A stretch of DNA of 48,056 bases from Paludibacteraceae bacterium (GTDB taxonomy: Bacteria; Bacteroidota; Bacteroidia; Bacteroidales; Paludibacteraceae), in contig CAJOKE010000019.1 in assembly GCA_905235225.1 (NCBI GenBank), forward strand, positions 1 to 48,056. The letters are read 5' to 3'. The position numbers and the translations under genes were made by a program. Below the pieces are notes generated by a model that saw only the letters and a list, made by a program, of their open reading frames with translations, ran no database searches and was not told the origin of the DNA. Below are positions 6,997 through 17,399 of this stretch, in pieces (the first letter of the stretch is position 1; each line of letters starts with the position of its first letter).

Positions 6997-8071
6997 TTTG
7001 CTGTGCCGCCATTTCCGCTGCATGTGATTGCCCAAATAATGAACGAATATGCTTGTAATCCGCAAGCATATTTTTTATATAGTTGCCGTCGTTTAACAAC
7101 CTCTTCAATTCGCGACGGATATTGGCATTGGAGAACTTAGGTCCGATTGCCTCATAAATAACCTGCTTTCCGGCAACTATATTCACCAAAGTAAAGTATG
7201 GAATCTTAAAGATAAAAGGCTTCAACCATCCCAACCATCGACTGGTGTAGATGCGATAAACAGAGAGTTGCGGGCAATCCAGCAAAGCGGCCTCCAAGGT
7301 GGCGGTTCCGGATGTTACCAATGCCACCTTTGCACGCGAGAGCAAAGACCATGTATCGCGTGTAATCGTCACTCGGTCAGACACATAGGGCGCATAAAAG
7401 GAATCCTCTAATCCCGGAGCCGCAGCAATAATTATCGGATAATCGTATTCCTTTGCCGCCCGAATCATCTTTGGCAGGCAATTAAGAATCTCACCTTTCC
7501 GGCTCCCCGGCAGCAAGGCAATTATTTCCTCTCGCTGCGGGTGTGGATGACGGTACTGCCATCCGGCTATCTCTTCTGCAGTCGGATTGCCGATATACGT
7601 ACATTTGTAGCCGTACTTCACATAGAAAGCCGGTTCAAAGGGGAATATTCCCAAGACCTCATCACACAACTTGGCTATACGGTGTACCCTATGCGTTTTC
7701 CATGCCCAAATCTTAGGCGGAATATAATATACAATCTTAACGCCCGGTAATGATTCTCGGGCAAATGCCGCCATCTTAAGATTAAAGGACGGATAGTCCA
7801 CCAAAACCAGCACATCAGGTTTTTCAGCAAGCAATGCCTGCTGTGCGATGCGAAAGTTTTGCTTGATCTGCCTGATATTCCGCAGCACGGCTATCACGCC
7901 CATAAAAGCCATGTGTGTATAATCCTGATACAGTTTGGCACCGGCACGCCGCATAAGTTCGCCGCCAAAACCGACGAACTGCGCGGACGAATCCTGTACA
8001 CGCAATGCTGCCATTAACGCGGCTGCGTGTGCATCCCCGGATGCCTCACCTACCAAGAAAAAATACTTCAT
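6968..8071 (-). CDS. lpxB: Lipid-A-disaccharide synthase LpxB
   Basis: A 367-residue GT19 glycosyltransferase that joins UDP-2,3-diacylglucosamine and lipid X to form the lipid A disaccharide at the inner membrane. Typical segments are MKYFFLVGEASGDAHAAAL at the N-terminus, YYIPPKIWAW, LLPGSRKGEI and TSGTATLEAALLDCP. Length is close to the family norm of about 380. It is the last gene of the minus-strand operon, 9 bases after the M16 peptidase gene. The 3' end overlaps the convergent small membrane protein gene by 29 bases, and I see no terminator hairpin there. Confidence 0.95.
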   Translation of the reverse strand: MKYFFLVGEASGDAHAAALMAALRVQDSSAQFVGFGGELMRRAGAKLYQDYTHMAFMGVIAVLRNIRQIKQNFRIAQQALLAEKPDVLVLVDYPSFNLKMAAFARESLPGVKIVYYIPPKIWAWKTHRVHRIAKLCDEVLGIFPFEPAFYVKYGYKCTYIGNPTAEEIAGWQYRHPHPQREEIIALLPGSRKGEILNCLPKMIRAAKEYDYPIIIAAAPGLEDSFYAPYVSDRVTITRDTWSLLSRAKVALVTSGTATLEAALLDCPQLSVYRIYTSRWLGWLKPFIFKIPYFTLVNIVAGKQVIYEAIGPKFSNANIRRELKRLLNDGNYIKNMLADYKHIRSLFGQSHAAEMAAQQIKKLVQSQQ

Positions 8072-8080
8072 GTACTATTA

Positions 8081-10885
8081 TCATTCCGGCATCATCACCA
8101 CCTCAATCACATTACCGGCACTTACCAGTTTGCGCAAGGTGTTCTGTACCGTTTCAGCAGTGATGGCTTCAACAGCAGCCGGATAATCACGTAACAGGTT
8201 GATATTATAATGGTAATACTCGCTCAACGCACTCAGCCACCAGCTGTTTTGCTCCACATCCTCCGCAAAATCCTTCAGCATCGACTCTTTAGCCTTTTGC
8301 AAATCATCGGCGCGAGGTCCATCATTAACAATCGTATTAACCTCTTCATGGATAATCTCCATCAGACGTTCCTGCTTCTCGGGATCGGTATCGAACTGCA
8401 TGGATAAAACTGCCGACGGCACAGGGCGAAGCCGCATGCTACCTCTTGTTCCGACGCCGTATGAACCGCCTTCACGTTCGCGCACTGACTCCAAATAACG
8501 CATATCAAGGACACGCCCGATAACTTCCATATTCAGATCGTTTGCCAAAGTATATGGCATGTCGTATGAAGTATATTGAATCCTGTTTGTTGCAGTATGA
8601 ATCTGCATGACCCGGGTGAAGTAATTTTTCTGCTCACCCAGCGGCACACGGATATTGCGGTCGCGATAAGACTCGCGTTTTTTGGTTGTCTGCAGTCCTC
8701 CAAGCCACTGGCAAATACTTTCGCGCACCTGTTTGTCAGCAGGATCAATATTACCTACGAACAGGAATGTAAAATCGCCCGGATTAGCAAAACGCTCACG
8801 GTAAATCTCCATCACTTTGTCCAACGAGACATGGTCCAAGAGGCCGGAATTCAGTAAAATAGTACGTTCCGAGTGATTGGAAAGCATGACGGATACAGAG
8901 TCGCGGAAAATGGCTTTGTGATTTTTGTCTTTGTTAGCCAACTGGTTACGCAGCATGTTCATCAATGTCTGATATGCCGCCTCATCGCGACGCGGAGCGG
9001 TAAAAGTCAGATACACCAACTGCATCAGGCTCTCAAAGTCTTTGACAGAGGATGACCCGCTTACAGATTCGCTGTAACTGCTCATAGACGCTTCTACACT
9101 GACTGTTTTGCCGGAAAGTGCCTTTTGCAAATCCGTGGCAGTGAAATCGCCCAAACCCATAAACGCTATAATGTCAGGAGTTAATACACACGATGGTAAA
9201 TCTTCTGTTTCCACCAACGAACTTCCGCCATCCGAATAGGCATACATACGTATCTCATCCTGTTTGAAGTCGGTTTCCTTGAATATGACACGGACGCCGT
9301 TTTTGAGTGTCCACTCAACCGTACCGAGGTCTGCATTGGCTTTTATTTTCTTTACCTTTCCGGCTTTGGGAGCCTTCTTGACAAGCTCCGTGTCAATTAC
9401 CTTCTCCTGTGGTGCGGCAATATCCATGTTTTCCGCCTCGTTGAGCATAGCTAATACCGTTGCCTCATCCGGAATATGAACGCTTTCTTTTTCAGGTCCG
9501 GAAATGGCTATACTGGGATTGGGAAGCACATAGTCCGAAGCAACTTTGTTAACCATCTCAAGCGTCAATGACGGCAATACCTGCTTAACAAAATCATATT
9601 CCCACTCAATCCCCGGAATGGATTCCCCGCGGGTGAAGTTACGTATATATTCCCGCGCCAACGCTTGGTTTTTGCGGGTATTACGTTCATTATATGCCTT
9701 CTCATAGCCATTGAGCATTTCGGATTTAGCCAGTTCCAGTTCGGCATTTGTAAATCCGTAACGGCGCAGTTTTTCCACCTGCTCCAACAAGTCATGCAGT
9801 GCCTCTGTCTCATGCCCTTCTTTCGGAACACATATGGCTTGGAAGTTATCCCGCAATTTGAAAGCATGGTAGTAATACGCCCGCATCGCCACAATAGACG
9901 CATCTGGTTGCAATATCATCTCATCGAATCGGTTGGACAACATACTACCGATCAGACTATGAACAAAGTTCAATGTATATTCCACCTGCGTGCCGCGGAT
10001 TTCATCGGGTAACTGTTCGCGCAAATACTCTATATATATCTGCGTTTGCTGCGCCTCGGGATCGGTTGCAATAGCCACCACCGGCTGCGTATTGAAATCC
10101 ACTGTGTAAAGCGGACGCTCTCCCCTATTGGCACGTTCCGGCACATCCGCCCAAAGTGCCTTAATCTTGGCTTCGATGGCATCCACATCAATGTCGCCAA
10201 CAACAATAATCGCCTGATTATCAGGTCCGTACCATTTATGGTAATAGTCGCGCAATGCTTGATAATCGAAGTTGTTTATCACTGCGGTATCACCTATCAC
10301 ATCCCGCTTGCCATATTGTGAATTCGGATATAACTTGGCACGAATCTCCTTGGACATTCTTCCATTGGCGTTATTGCGTGTCCGCCATTCTTCCCGGATG
10401 ACACCGCGTTCGGCGTCAATTTCCTCCGGCAGCAACAGCAGACCGCACGCCCAATCGTGCATAACCAACAATGCGGAATCGATTATCCCTTCGCGGATTG
10501 TCGGCACATCAGACAGACGGTAAACCGTCTCATCTATTGCTGTATAGGCATTGATATTGCCTCCGAAATTAACACCGATAGACTCAAAATAATTGATAAT
10601 GCCTTTCCCCGGGAAATGCTGCGTACCATTGAACGCCATATGCTCAAGGAAATGCGCCAAACCGTTTTGATGGTCCTCTTCCAATACGGCTCCGACCGCC
10701 TGTGCGATATGGAAATCACAACGCTGCTTGGGTTGTTCATTATGACGGATATAATACGTCAAACCGTTTGCCAAATGCCCCACACGGATATTGGAATCTA
10801 CCGGTAACTTTTCAGGTGTTTGCCCGAATATGCTGCCACTCACTGCTATTGCGAGTACCAGCACTAATGTCTTCACGTTTTTCAT
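8081..10885 (-). CDS. M16 (insulinase-family) zinc peptidase, exported
   Basis: A 934-residue two-lobe M16 protease. A Sec signal peptide (MKNVKTLVLVLAIAVSGSIF, cleavage near residue 21) directs it to the periplasm. The inverted zinc motif HFLEH is at residues 78-82, within GLAHFLEHMAFNGTQHFPG. The third ligand Glu lies in the ERGVIREEW segment near residue 160. The second half holds the non-catalytic M16 domains (for example MQIHTATNRIQYTSYDMPY, VREREGGSYGVGTRG). Length matches the Bacteroidota pitrilysin-like group of about 930-940. It sits between ftsH (24-base gap) and lpxB (9-base gap), so it is co-transcribed with membrane and LPS maintenance genes. Substrates are unknown. Confidence 0.92.
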   Translation of the reverse strand: MKNVKTLVLVLAIAVSGSIFGQTPEKLPVDSNIRVGHLANGLTYYIRHNEQPKQRCDFHIAQAVGAVLEEDHQNGLAHFLEHMAFNGTQHFPGKGIINYFESIGVNFGGNINAYTAIDETVYRLSDVPTIREGIIDSALLVMHDWACGLLLLPEEIDAERGVIREEWRTRNNANGRMSKEIRAKLYPNSQYGKRDVIGDTAVINNFDYQALRDYYHKWYGPDNQAIIVVGDIDVDAIEAKIKALWADVPERANRGERPLYTVDFNTQPVVAIATDPEAQQTQIYIEYLREQLPDEIRGTQVEYTLNFVHSLIGSMLSNRFDEMILQPDASIVAMRAYYYHAFKLRDNFQAICVPKEGHETEALHDLLEQVEKLRRYGFTNAELELAKSEMLNGYEKAYNERNTRKNQALAREYIRNFTRGESIPGIEWEYDFVKQVLPSLTLEMVNKVASDYVLPNPSIAISGPEKESVHIPDEATVLAMLNEAENMDIAAPQEKVIDTELVKKAPKAGKVKKIKANADLGTVEWTLKNGVRVIFKETDFKQDEIRMYAYSDGGSSLVETEDLPSCVLTPDIIAFMGLGDFTATDLQKALSGKTVSVEASMSSYSESVSGSSSVKDFESLMQLVYLTFTAPRRDEAAYQTLMNMLRNQLANKDKNHKAIFRDSVSVMLSNHSERTILLNSGLLDHVSLDKVMEIYRERFANPGDFTFLFVGNIDPADKQVRESICQWLGGLQTTKKRESYRDRNIRVPLGEQKNYFTRVMQIHTATNRIQYTSYDMPYTLANDLNMEVIGRVLDMRYLESVREREGGSYGVGTRGSMRLRPVPSAVLSMQFDTDPEKQERLMEIIHEEVNTIVNDGPRADDLQKAKESMLKDFAEDVEQNSWWLSALSEYYHYNINLLRDYPAAVEAITAETVQNTLRKLVSAGNVIEVVMMPE

Positions 10886-10909
10886 AACACAATCTTTTTA
10901 TTTAATACG

Positions 10910-12940
10910 CTATTCATGTTCAGTTGTTGCTTTTTTGCGCGAACTGCGCCGTTTCGGTGTTTCAGTTTTGGCAACTGTGTTTGCCTCTATAATCTCATCA
11001 CCGCGGCTCTTCCATGGACGGGGACCAAGGATTCGCTCCACATCTTCGGAAGTAATCACTTCCTTCTCTATCAGCAAGTTTGCCAATGCGTGATGACCTT
11101 CCTCGTTCTCGGTCAGTATCTGCCGCGCACGTGCCATCTGCTCTGCAATAATACGCGCAGACTCTTTGTCTATGATTTCTGCTGTTTTTTCCGAATAAGG
11201 TTTGGTAAAACCGTACTCATACCTTCCGGTCGAATCATAGAAACTTACATCCTTCAAGTGGTCGGACATACCGTAATATGCGACCATTGCATAGGCTTGT
11301 TTGGTTGCGCGTTCAAGGTCATTCAACGCTCCGGTTGACGTTTGCTGGAGGAATAACTGCTCCGCGGCACGCCCGCCCAGTAATGAACATAACTCATCCA
11401 ATATATGTTCCTCATTGGTCAACTGCCGTTCTTCGGGCAAATACCATGCTGCACCTAACGCCATGCCACGCGGAACAATCGTCACTTTTACCAACGGATT
11501 CGCCCAACGCAACATCCATGAAATCGTAGCATGACCTGCCTCATGATAAGCGATGGATTTCTTCTCATCGTCGGTCATAATCTTGGTCTTGCGTTCCAAA
11601 CCGCCGACTATACGGTCAACCGCGTCCATAAAGTCCTGTTTGCCGACTTTCTTATGGTTATAGCGGGCTGCTATCAACGCCGCCTCATTGCACACATTGG
11701 CAATATCCGCACCAGAGAAGCCCGGAGTCTGTTTGGCAAGGAAGTCAATATCAACCGAACTGTCTATCTTGATGGGACGCAGGTGAACACCGAATATTTC
11801 CTTACGCTCCTGCAAATCAGGCAACTCCACATGAATCTGCCGGTCAAAACGCCCCGCACGCAACAATGCCGAATCAAGCACATCAGCCCTGTTTGTAGCC
11901 GCAAGGATGATTACGCCCGAGTTCGTTCCGAAACCGTCCATCTCCGTCAGCAGCTGGTTCAATGTCGATTCACGCTCATCGTTGCCGCCTGCCATCACAT
12001 TCTTGCCGCGAGCGCGACCGACTGCGTCTATCTCGTCTATAAAAATGATTGCCGGAGCCTTCTCCTTTGCCTGACGGAACAAATCGCGCACACGACTGGC
12101 ACCGACACCCACAAACATCTCCACAAAGTCTGAACCCGACATGGAAAAGAACGGCACATCGGCTTCACCGGCTACGGCTTTCGCCAGCAGTGTTTTACCG
12201 GTTCCCGGAGGACCTACCAACAACGCACCCTTGGGTATTTTACCGCCCAAATCCGTGTATTTCTGCGGATTCTTCAGAAAGGCTACTATTTCTTCCACTT
12301 CCTGCTTCGCACCCGCTAATCCCGCTACATCCTTAAAGGTCACCTTGTCCTTCTTGTCTTTGTCAAACATCTGCACACGAGCTTTTCCGACACCGAATAT
12401 GCCGCCCGCTGCACCGCTCACACCACGGTTCATCCACACCAAAAACAAAATGAACAGCACAAACGGAAGAGCGTTCACCAATATCATATACCAATAGTCC
12501 CTCGACTTGGCATAACTGACATCTATCACCGGCTTCTCCGCTGCACGGCGTTCCTCGTTTACGGAATCAACAAAATGCGTGAACTCGTCAACAGACGGTA
12601 TTAACGCCTTGATGGTTCCATGGGCTTCCTCGCCTTTCGCCGCATCACCGAATACGATTCCGTAACTCTCTTTGCGCACCTTCGCCTTGGCGGTGTTGTC
12701 TTCATAGATAACCAATGATTCTATCGCATCATTACGGACATACGATTGAAACTTTGTATAACTCAAATCCTTCTGGGGACCTTGCTCATCACGATTACCG
12801 CCGAAAAACCAGGCACAACACATTCCGAACAGGAATATATACAATAAAATACTCAACAATGCACGCCACCCCCTGTGTTTGGGTTCTTCCGGCATTTGAC
12901 GGTTGTTGCGCACCGACGGACGCTTGTTTTGATCTGCCAT
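10910..12940 (-). CDS. ftsH: ATP-dependent zinc metalloprotease FtsH
   Basis: A 676-residue membrane AAA protease that degrades unassembled membrane proteins and regulatory targets. Membrane segments lie at about 27-46 and 152-170, with a periplasmic domain between them. Walker A is GPPGTGKT (243-250), Walker B is IIFIDE (298-303), and the second region of homology is around residues 340-366. The zinc site is HEAGH (466-470). The C-terminal tail is basic ([14 protein letters not shown]). The start lies 2 bases after the rsfS stop; the rsfS-ftsH pair is a common Bacteroidota arrangement. The essential residues are all present. Confidence 0.97.
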   Translation of the reverse strand: MADQNKRPSVRNNRQMPEEPKHRGWRALLSILLYIFLFGMCCAWFFGGNRDEQGPQKDLSYTKFQSYVRNDAIESLVIYEDNTAKAKVRKESYGIVFGDAAKGEEAHGTIKALIPSVDEFTHFVDSVNEERRAAEKPVIDVSYAKSRDYWYMILVNALPFVLFILFLVWMNRGVSGAAGGIFGVGKARVQMFDKDKKDKVTFKDVAGLAGAKQEVEEIVAFLKNPQKYTDLGGKIPKGALLVGPPGTGKTLLAKAVAGEADVPFFSMSGSDFVEMFVGVGASRVRDLFRQAKEKAPAIIFIDEIDAVGRARGKNVMAGGNDERESTLNQLLTEMDGFGTNSGVIILAATNRADVLDSALLRAGRFDRQIHVELPDLQERKEIFGVHLRPIKIDSSVDIDFLAKQTPGFSGADIANVCNEAALIAARYNHKKVGKQDFMDAVDRIVGGLERKTKIMTDDEKKSIAYHEAGHATISWMLRWANPLVKVTIVPRGMALGAAWYLPEERQLTNEEHILDELCSLLGGRAAEQLFLQQTSTGALNDLERATKQAYAMVAYYGMSDHLKDVSFYDSTGRYEYGFTKPYSEKTAEIIDKESARIIAEQMARARQILTENEEGHHALANLLIEKEVITSEDVERILGPRPWKSRGDEIIEANTVAKTETPKRRSSRKKATTEHE

Positions 12941-12942
12941 AC

Positions 12943-13302
12943 CTAATCCGCTATTTCCGTTATTTTTCCATCACTCCAAAGGTTCTCGATATCATAGAAC
13001 GCACGAGGTTCACGCTGCATGATATGGACGAACACCTCGCCATAGTCCATGGCTATCCACTCTGCATTCTCCTGCCCCGCTATCGCCAACGGATGTACAT
13101 GCGTCGTTGTGCGTACAAAATCATCCACTTCGTCCGCTATCGCACTCACTTGCGTGTTGGAACCTCCTTCTGCCACTACCATATACTCCACCGGAGCCTC
13201 TTTCACTTTGCGCAAATCTATACTGACTATACGCTGTCCCTTCTTGTTCTGGATACCTTCTATGATTGTATCCACTAATTTCTTGGTTGTTATCTCTTTC
13301 AT
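12943..13302 (-). CDS. rsfS: Ribosomal silencing factor RsfS
   Basis: A 119-residue RsfS/Iojap-family protein. It binds L14 on the 50S subunit and blocks subunit joining under nutrient stress. Recognisable parts are TTKKLVDTIIEGIQNKKGQR at the N-terminus, VAEGGSNTQVSAIADEVDDF, and the closing EWIAMDYGEVFVHIM with YDIENLWSDG. Length is normal. The gene ends with TAG 2 bases before ftsH, which also shows that TAG acts as an ordinary stop in this genome. Confidence 0.94.
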   Translation of the reverse strand: MKEITTKKLVDTIIEGIQNKKGQRIVSIDLRKVKEAPVEYMVVAEGGSNTQVSAIADEVDDFVRTTTHVHPLAIAGQENAEWIAMDYGEVFVHIMQREPRAFYDIENLWSDGKITEIAD

Positions 13303-13306
13303 ATGA

Positions 13307-14791
13307 TTAAAATAAATATCCCATTTTTACATAAAAGTTTGCCCACTTCTGGTTATCTTGCTTGTCTATCGGCATCGCCCAATCACATGACAGCACGAAG
13401 TTCTCGTTCATACCGATCTTCAATCCCAATCCTGCCGCCATATGGGGTCTGTAGGTATCTTTGCTCTGATTGGAAAAATAGGTGTCGTAATCGTCGCCCG
13501 CCGCATTCATACTCTCTGACAAGTCCTTGTACTTTCCCCCCGTGTTGATTTCCACCAACTCGTTTAACCGGTATGGCTGCGTCACTATACCTAAATCAAA
13601 AAACGGATTAAGCCCCACAAAAAAGTGCTGACGACCTATGTCGAAGTTCACCACGCGGAAACGGAACTCCACATTCGCATACGCAAAACCGTTTGCCAAT
13701 ATACGGTTTGCCATCATGCCGCGTATCGAATTACCGCCGCCCAAGCCCTCATAATACACGCGCTGGATAAAGAGCGCATTCAGATAATTGTTCATGTAAA
13801 ACGGCGACTTGCCGGCAATGTTGTTCTGTGTTCCGATTCGGTAGGCGAAGGTAATCCGGTTGATTCCGTTTTTATCCTTGTAGCATGGCACATAATGCCG
13901 GAATGTGAAATTGAACTGCAAATGGTTATACCCCGCTGACGCTTGGTTGCCGTAGGCGGCATTGAAGGCGGCAGAATAGGTAAAAAAGGCATCTGCATAT
14001 ATACCTTTATTCGGTCCCTGACGCTTGTCGCGGGTATCATATGTAATTCCGCCGCGTACATACGGATGCCAGCCACCCTTCATTTCATCCTTGCTGATCA
14101 GACCCCAGGTCTTGTACTTGTCATACAATAACTGCACATCAGGATTCAACGCCTTCTGGTGTTCCAACGTCGGATCATACTCATTCTTTCCGTTCAGCAT
14201 CTTAATGTCACAGTCATCTATGATATATCCCAATACACCCAGACCCGCATTCCATTTAACATCCTTGTATATCGTTCCCTCTATATCACCCGCAACACGG
14301 ATAAGGTCACGTTTGTACTTATAGAACACACGGCTTTCATATTTGCTTGTATTCATCTTCTCCGGATTCTTCGACCAGTCATGCAGCTCATAGTCATACT
14401 TGGACTCATAGCCGTTAAAACCGTAAAAGTCACACATCGCGTCCGGCAAATACGTCGCATCCAAAGTCAGACGGTATCCCGGAATCAGATACTTCGAATC
14501 GTAGTTGAATCGGAATATTCCGTGATGTTTGGTTGTATATGCCGCCTCGATATACAGGGAATGTATATACTCCGGATACTGGCTGCCGTCACCATAATAG
14601 TATATGTTGGTCAACAAACCGCCCTGAAATCCGTAATCCGCATCATACGCCACTGATGGCAATATGCCGAAATTCCAGCCCGTCTTGATTTTACGCCCTA
14701 ACGAATCTACCTCTTGGGGCTTGGGCTGACGTTTCGCATAAACACCCGAAACCGCCAGAACAACTGCAAGTAATAATACAACTCTTTTCAT
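13307..14791 (-). CDS. Omp85-superfamily (surface antigen D15-like) outer membrane protein
   Basis: A 494-residue protein with signal peptide MKRVVLLLAVVLAVSGVYA. I chose the ATG at 14791 because the longer frame puts 11 unlikely residues before the signal. The body alternates beta-strand patterns rich in Tyr and Gly. It contains GGGNSIRGMMANR, which matches the loop-6 (V/I)RG motif of Omp85 barrels, and ends in FYVKMGYLF with the C-terminal Phe used for barrel insertion. No POTRA repeats are seen, so it is a barrel-only member, like DUF5982-type or patatin-associated barrels. It lies 4 bases before rsfS. The cargo or substrate is unknown. Confidence 0.8.
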   Translation of the reverse strand: MKRVVLLLAVVLAVSGVYAKRQPKPQEVDSLGRKIKTGWNFGILPSVAYDADYGFQGGLLTNIYYYGDGSQYPEYIHSLYIEAAYTTKHHGIFRFNYDSKYLIPGYRLTLDATYLPDAMCDFYGFNGYESKYDYELHDWSKNPEKMNTSKYESRVFYKYKRDLIRVAGDIEGTIYKDVKWNAGLGVLGYIIDDCDIKMLNGKNEYDPTLEHQKALNPDVQLLYDKYKTWGLISKDEMKGGWHPYVRGGITYDTRDKRQGPNKGIYADAFFTYSAAFNAAYGNQASAGYNHLQFNFTFRHYVPCYKDKNGINRITFAYRIGTQNNIAGKSPFYMNNYLNALFIQRVYYEGLGGGNSIRGMMANRILANGFAYANVEFRFRVVNFDIGRQHFFVGLNPFFDLGIVTQPYRLNELVEINTGGKYKDLSESMNAAGDDYDTYFSNQSKDTYRPHMAAGLGLKIGMNENFVLSCDWAMPIDKQDNQKWANFYVKMGYLF

Positions 14792-14804
14792 TTTTCCTAA
14801 TTGG

Positions 14805-15977
14805 TTATGGTAATAAATATGCAATCGCTACACCAAGATATGTCCCTATGGCATAGCCGACAAGTCCGATCACTATACCCGAAATAAGCACCTTCTTGTT
14901 CTTCATCGCTCCGACTATCGGCGGCACAAATGGCGGCGAGCAAAGCAACGCTATCTGACTCACACAGAACAAATCTCCGCTTACTTTCGCGATACGGCAG
15001 AATAGCAGATGAAGTAATGCCGACAGCACCATCACCCACAATACAAACATTCCGATATGCAGCGAACCGCCGTTCACACTGTGTATATCAAACAAAGACG
15101 CTACTATCACCGAGAATATCAGGATAAAGAACATCCCCAACTCGAATGTCTTCGGCAACTCGCGGACTTTCTTGAAGAACGAGGCGATTATCGACAATGT
15201 CGTTATAGTCAGTATCACCACCAACTCGTTCAGCGTTCCCGTTAGCAGCAGTGCCATGCCCGCACCGATTGCCAGAAACAGCACACTCAGTCCCAAACCG
15301 GCAAGCATGCCGCCGAAATGCTCTCTGGAAAACATCCCGCGATAGTTCTCCACATCCTTCGACGCCACATCCTCGTCTTTCCTCCCCCTGCGCGTCACAT
15401 CCTCATACGGCAGCACCTTACGGAACAACTTGTATCCGCCACCGATCATGAAGAACACATACGGCGTCGTGAAAACCATCTCAAACGCTAACACAATCGC
15501 CATCACTGTCTTGTCAACGCCTAACGACGCACCTATCGCATTGAAGTTCATCGTTCCACCCGTATATATTCCCGTCATCATCGCCGCTATCTTGTTAAAC
15601 TCCGGCACCGACTCCGTCCTGAATATAAAATAACCGCTCACCACAGACACGATTACCGCCGTTATTCCGCCTGCCAATGACCATATCGTTTTCGGCAATG
15701 CCTTGGTCCATAACTTGAAATCGCAGTTGAACAGCATCAGCGGTATGGCTAACGGAACCGTCACGGACATCAACAACGACTGAATCTTCCCGAACGACAC
15801 GGCTGCCGCTGTTCCCGCCTCAAAATGCACAAAACCCGTCAGCGCAAACAGTATCCCAACCGCATATGCCGCTACTACTGTGCCGATTTTCTGCATCCAG
15901 CTCCAACGCTTGAAACACTCGATAATCAATACCGGCACCAGCAAATACAAACCGATAATCAGATATACTCTAATCAT
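14805..15977 (-). CDS. DUF819-family integral membrane protein
   Basis: About 390 residues with ten or more hydrophobic segments. It resembles the DUF819 family of predicted permeases: KALPKTIWSLAGG, MTGIYTGGTMNFNAIGASLG, and the closing LCSPPFVPPIVGAMKNKKVL with a GYAIGTYLG membrane end. Substrate is unknown. There are two possible starts. A GTG at 15983 overlaps the preceding stop as GTGA, and an ATG at 15977 gives MIRVYLIIG; I used the ATG. The gap to the next gene is 13 bases, so it is inside the operon. Confidence 0.85.
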   Translation of the reverse strand: MIRVYLIIGLYLLVPVLIIECFKRWSWMQKIGTVVAAYAVGILFALTGFVHFEAGTAAAVSFGKIQSLLMSVTVPLAIPLMLFNCDFKLWTKALPKTIWSLAGGITAVIVSVVSGYFIFRTESVPEFNKIAAMMTGIYTGGTMNFNAIGASLGVDKTVMAIVLAFEMVFTTPYVFFMIGGGYKLFRKVLPYEDVTRRGRKDEDVASKDVENYRGMFSREHFGGMLAGLGLSVLFLAIGAGMALLLTGTLNELVVILTITTLSIIASFFKKVRELPKTFELGMFFILIFSVIVASLFDIHSVNGGSLHIGMFVLWVMVLSALLHLLFCRIAKVSGDLFCVSQIALLCSPPFVPPIVGAMKNKKVLISGIVIGLVGYAIGTYLGVAIAYLLP

Positions 15978-15979
15978 AT

Positions 15980-16987
15980 TCACAATCTTTTAAGTCTTCT
16001 CAATTGATATACATACTCCTGCACAAACATCCAGAACGGTATAACCGTAAACAGCGTCAGCGGATAATACAGCGTCTGAAACACATACTGCACCGAATTG
16101 AAAAACGCAGGATCAACCACATGACGGCATATGTACAGCCGGACAGCCCATAGCGGGATGGTCAGTGCCGCACTTGCCACAAACAACGGCGATAGCACGA
16201 TCGCATACAGCCACAACGCCCACTTCGGCACCTTGCGCTCCTTGAACTTGTCAAACGGAGCCGGCATATTTGCATGCAATGCCGACCAATTCGACGCATA
16301 ATTTTCATCGTCCGGCACCCACAAAAATGTACCGCGCATACGCTTGGTCAACTCATCGCGCAACGCCAATATCAGTTGGGGGCGATCCAATTCCGCGTGT
16401 TCCGCCGCAAATTCCGTCACATTCAACGCTTCCCCGATATTCACCGTCAGGCTGTCCCACAAATGGAACCAGTCGCCGTATTCCAATCCGACAGGAACGA
16501 TATACACCGGCTTCGTCTCACCGAACTCGTCATTCGCCTGCAACGCTATTCGGAATATTCCCTTGCTCAACGGCAACAACGAATGTTTCGTCCGGTGCGT
16601 ACCTTCCGGCAATATGCAGAACGGAACTCCGTCATGAAGCGTCGCAACGGCCTTGTCCATCGTCTCATCGTTATGACGCACTTCTTCCAAACCGTCACGC
16701 ACACGCTTAATCGGCATTATCTTCAGCCAGTTCAGCAGCTTCGCCTGCTTCGGCTTGCGGAATATATCTGCTCGCGCCACAAACACTTTGCGCTTGCTGT
16801 CTATACCCAATACCGCCATCGCATCGCACAGCGCATTCGTATGATTCGGCGCATAGATATAAGCACCGTCGGTAGGGATATGCTCCTTCCCTACTACCTG
16901 AAAATGACGGTATGACAGACGGAATGTCCAATCCACATACGGACGCAAAAAAGAATATAACCTGTCCTTATCCTGTACCCTGTTCAT
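15980..16987 (-). CDS. PlsC-like glycerolipid acyltransferase
   Basis: A 335-residue LPLAT-superfamily enzyme, probably a lysophosphatidate or glycerol-3-phosphate acyltransferase of phospholipid synthesis. The catalytic pair is in APNHTNALCDAM: His49 and Asp55. There are five residues between them rather than the usual four, a spacing I know from the GPAT-type branch. The substrate motif PEGTHR is at 127-132. The C-terminus has two to three membrane segments (about 255-330). It is the first gene of the minus-strand operon and follows a good promoter at 17080-17111. Confidence 0.85.
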   Translation of the reverse strand: MNRVQDKDRLYSFLRPYVDWTFRLSYRHFQVVGKEHIPTDGAYIYAPNHTNALCDAMAVLGIDSKRKVFVARADIFRKPKQAKLLNWLKIMPIKRVRDGLEEVRHNDETMDKAVATLHDGVPFCILPEGTHRTKHSLLPLSKGIFRIALQANDEFGETKPVYIVPVGLEYGDWFHLWDSLTVNIGEALNVTEFAAEHAELDRPQLILALRDELTKRMRGTFLWVPDDENYASNWSALHANMPAPFDKFKERKVPKWALWLYAIVLSPLFVASAALTIPLWAVRLYICRHVVDPAFFNSVQYVFQTLYYPLTLFTVIPFWMFVQEYVYQLRRLKRL

Positions 16988-16998
16988 CTTAACTACAT

Positions 16999-17038
16999 CA
17001 AACTATTTCAAACTATTTCAAACCGCCTCAAACTACCC
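16999..17038. repeat. 10-base tandem repeat, 4 copies
   Basis: Consecutive units are CAAACTATTT, CAAACTATTT, CAAACCGCCT and CAAACTACCC. They lie just upstream of the PlsC-like start, in its leader. This belongs to the repeat-rich interval 16990-17400. Confidence 0.75.
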
Positions 17039-17079
17039 CACACTTTTTCAACCTCTCGGCATACACACAAAATTCCGCG

Positions 17080-17111
17080 CAAAGGTACTACCTTTTTTTG
17101 AATTATGCAAA
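17080..17111 (-). promoter_or_regulatory. Promoter of the plsC-like to lpxB operon
   Basis: The minus strand has TTTG (17108-17111), 20 bases, then TACCTTTG (17080-17087). The first start is at 16987, giving a leader of about 85 bases that contains the 10-base repeats. No other clear promoter of this type was noticed before the seventh gene. Confidence 0.75.
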
Positions 17112-17167
17112 CATTTGACAAGAATATTAGCATTTATTCACTGCAACACACTTTAGCAACACGTTAT

Positions 17168-17290
17168 GCAGTTCGCTTGCAGTTCGCTTCCGAATACACC
17201 AAACTCATCGGATTCACCCACCCGAATACACCATACTAACCGGATTCTCCCACCCGAACACGCCCGAACACACCTGAACACACACCCTTT
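17168..17290. repeat. Mixed short tandem repeats (11, 32 and 10 bases)
   Basis: GCAGTTCGCTT occurs twice in a row (17168-17189). A 32-base unit beginning CCGAATACACC (17190) recurs at 17222 with a few changes. Then CCCGAACACG, CCCGAACACA and CCTGAACACA follow with a period of 10. No gene is present; this is the upstream part of the gap of about 960 bases between the divergent genes at 16987 and 17949. Confidence 0.7.
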
Positions 17291-17344
17291 CTAAACCATA
17301 TTTTTCTGGTTTATGTAACATTTTTCTTACAATTTCCATACCAC

Positions 17345-17399
17345 TTATTATGATTTTATTAGGCTATTATTAGGTTATTATTAGGTTATTATTAGGATA
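17345..17399. repeat. 11-base tandem repeat array, 5 copies
   Basis: Units are TTATTATGATT, TTATTAGGCTA, TTATTAGGTTA, TTATTAGGTTA and TTATTAGGATA. The reverse complement (TAACCTAATAA type, ending in AATCATAATAA) is the same array as the one at 30761-30826. The two loci are therefore inverted copies. Confidence 0.9.
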
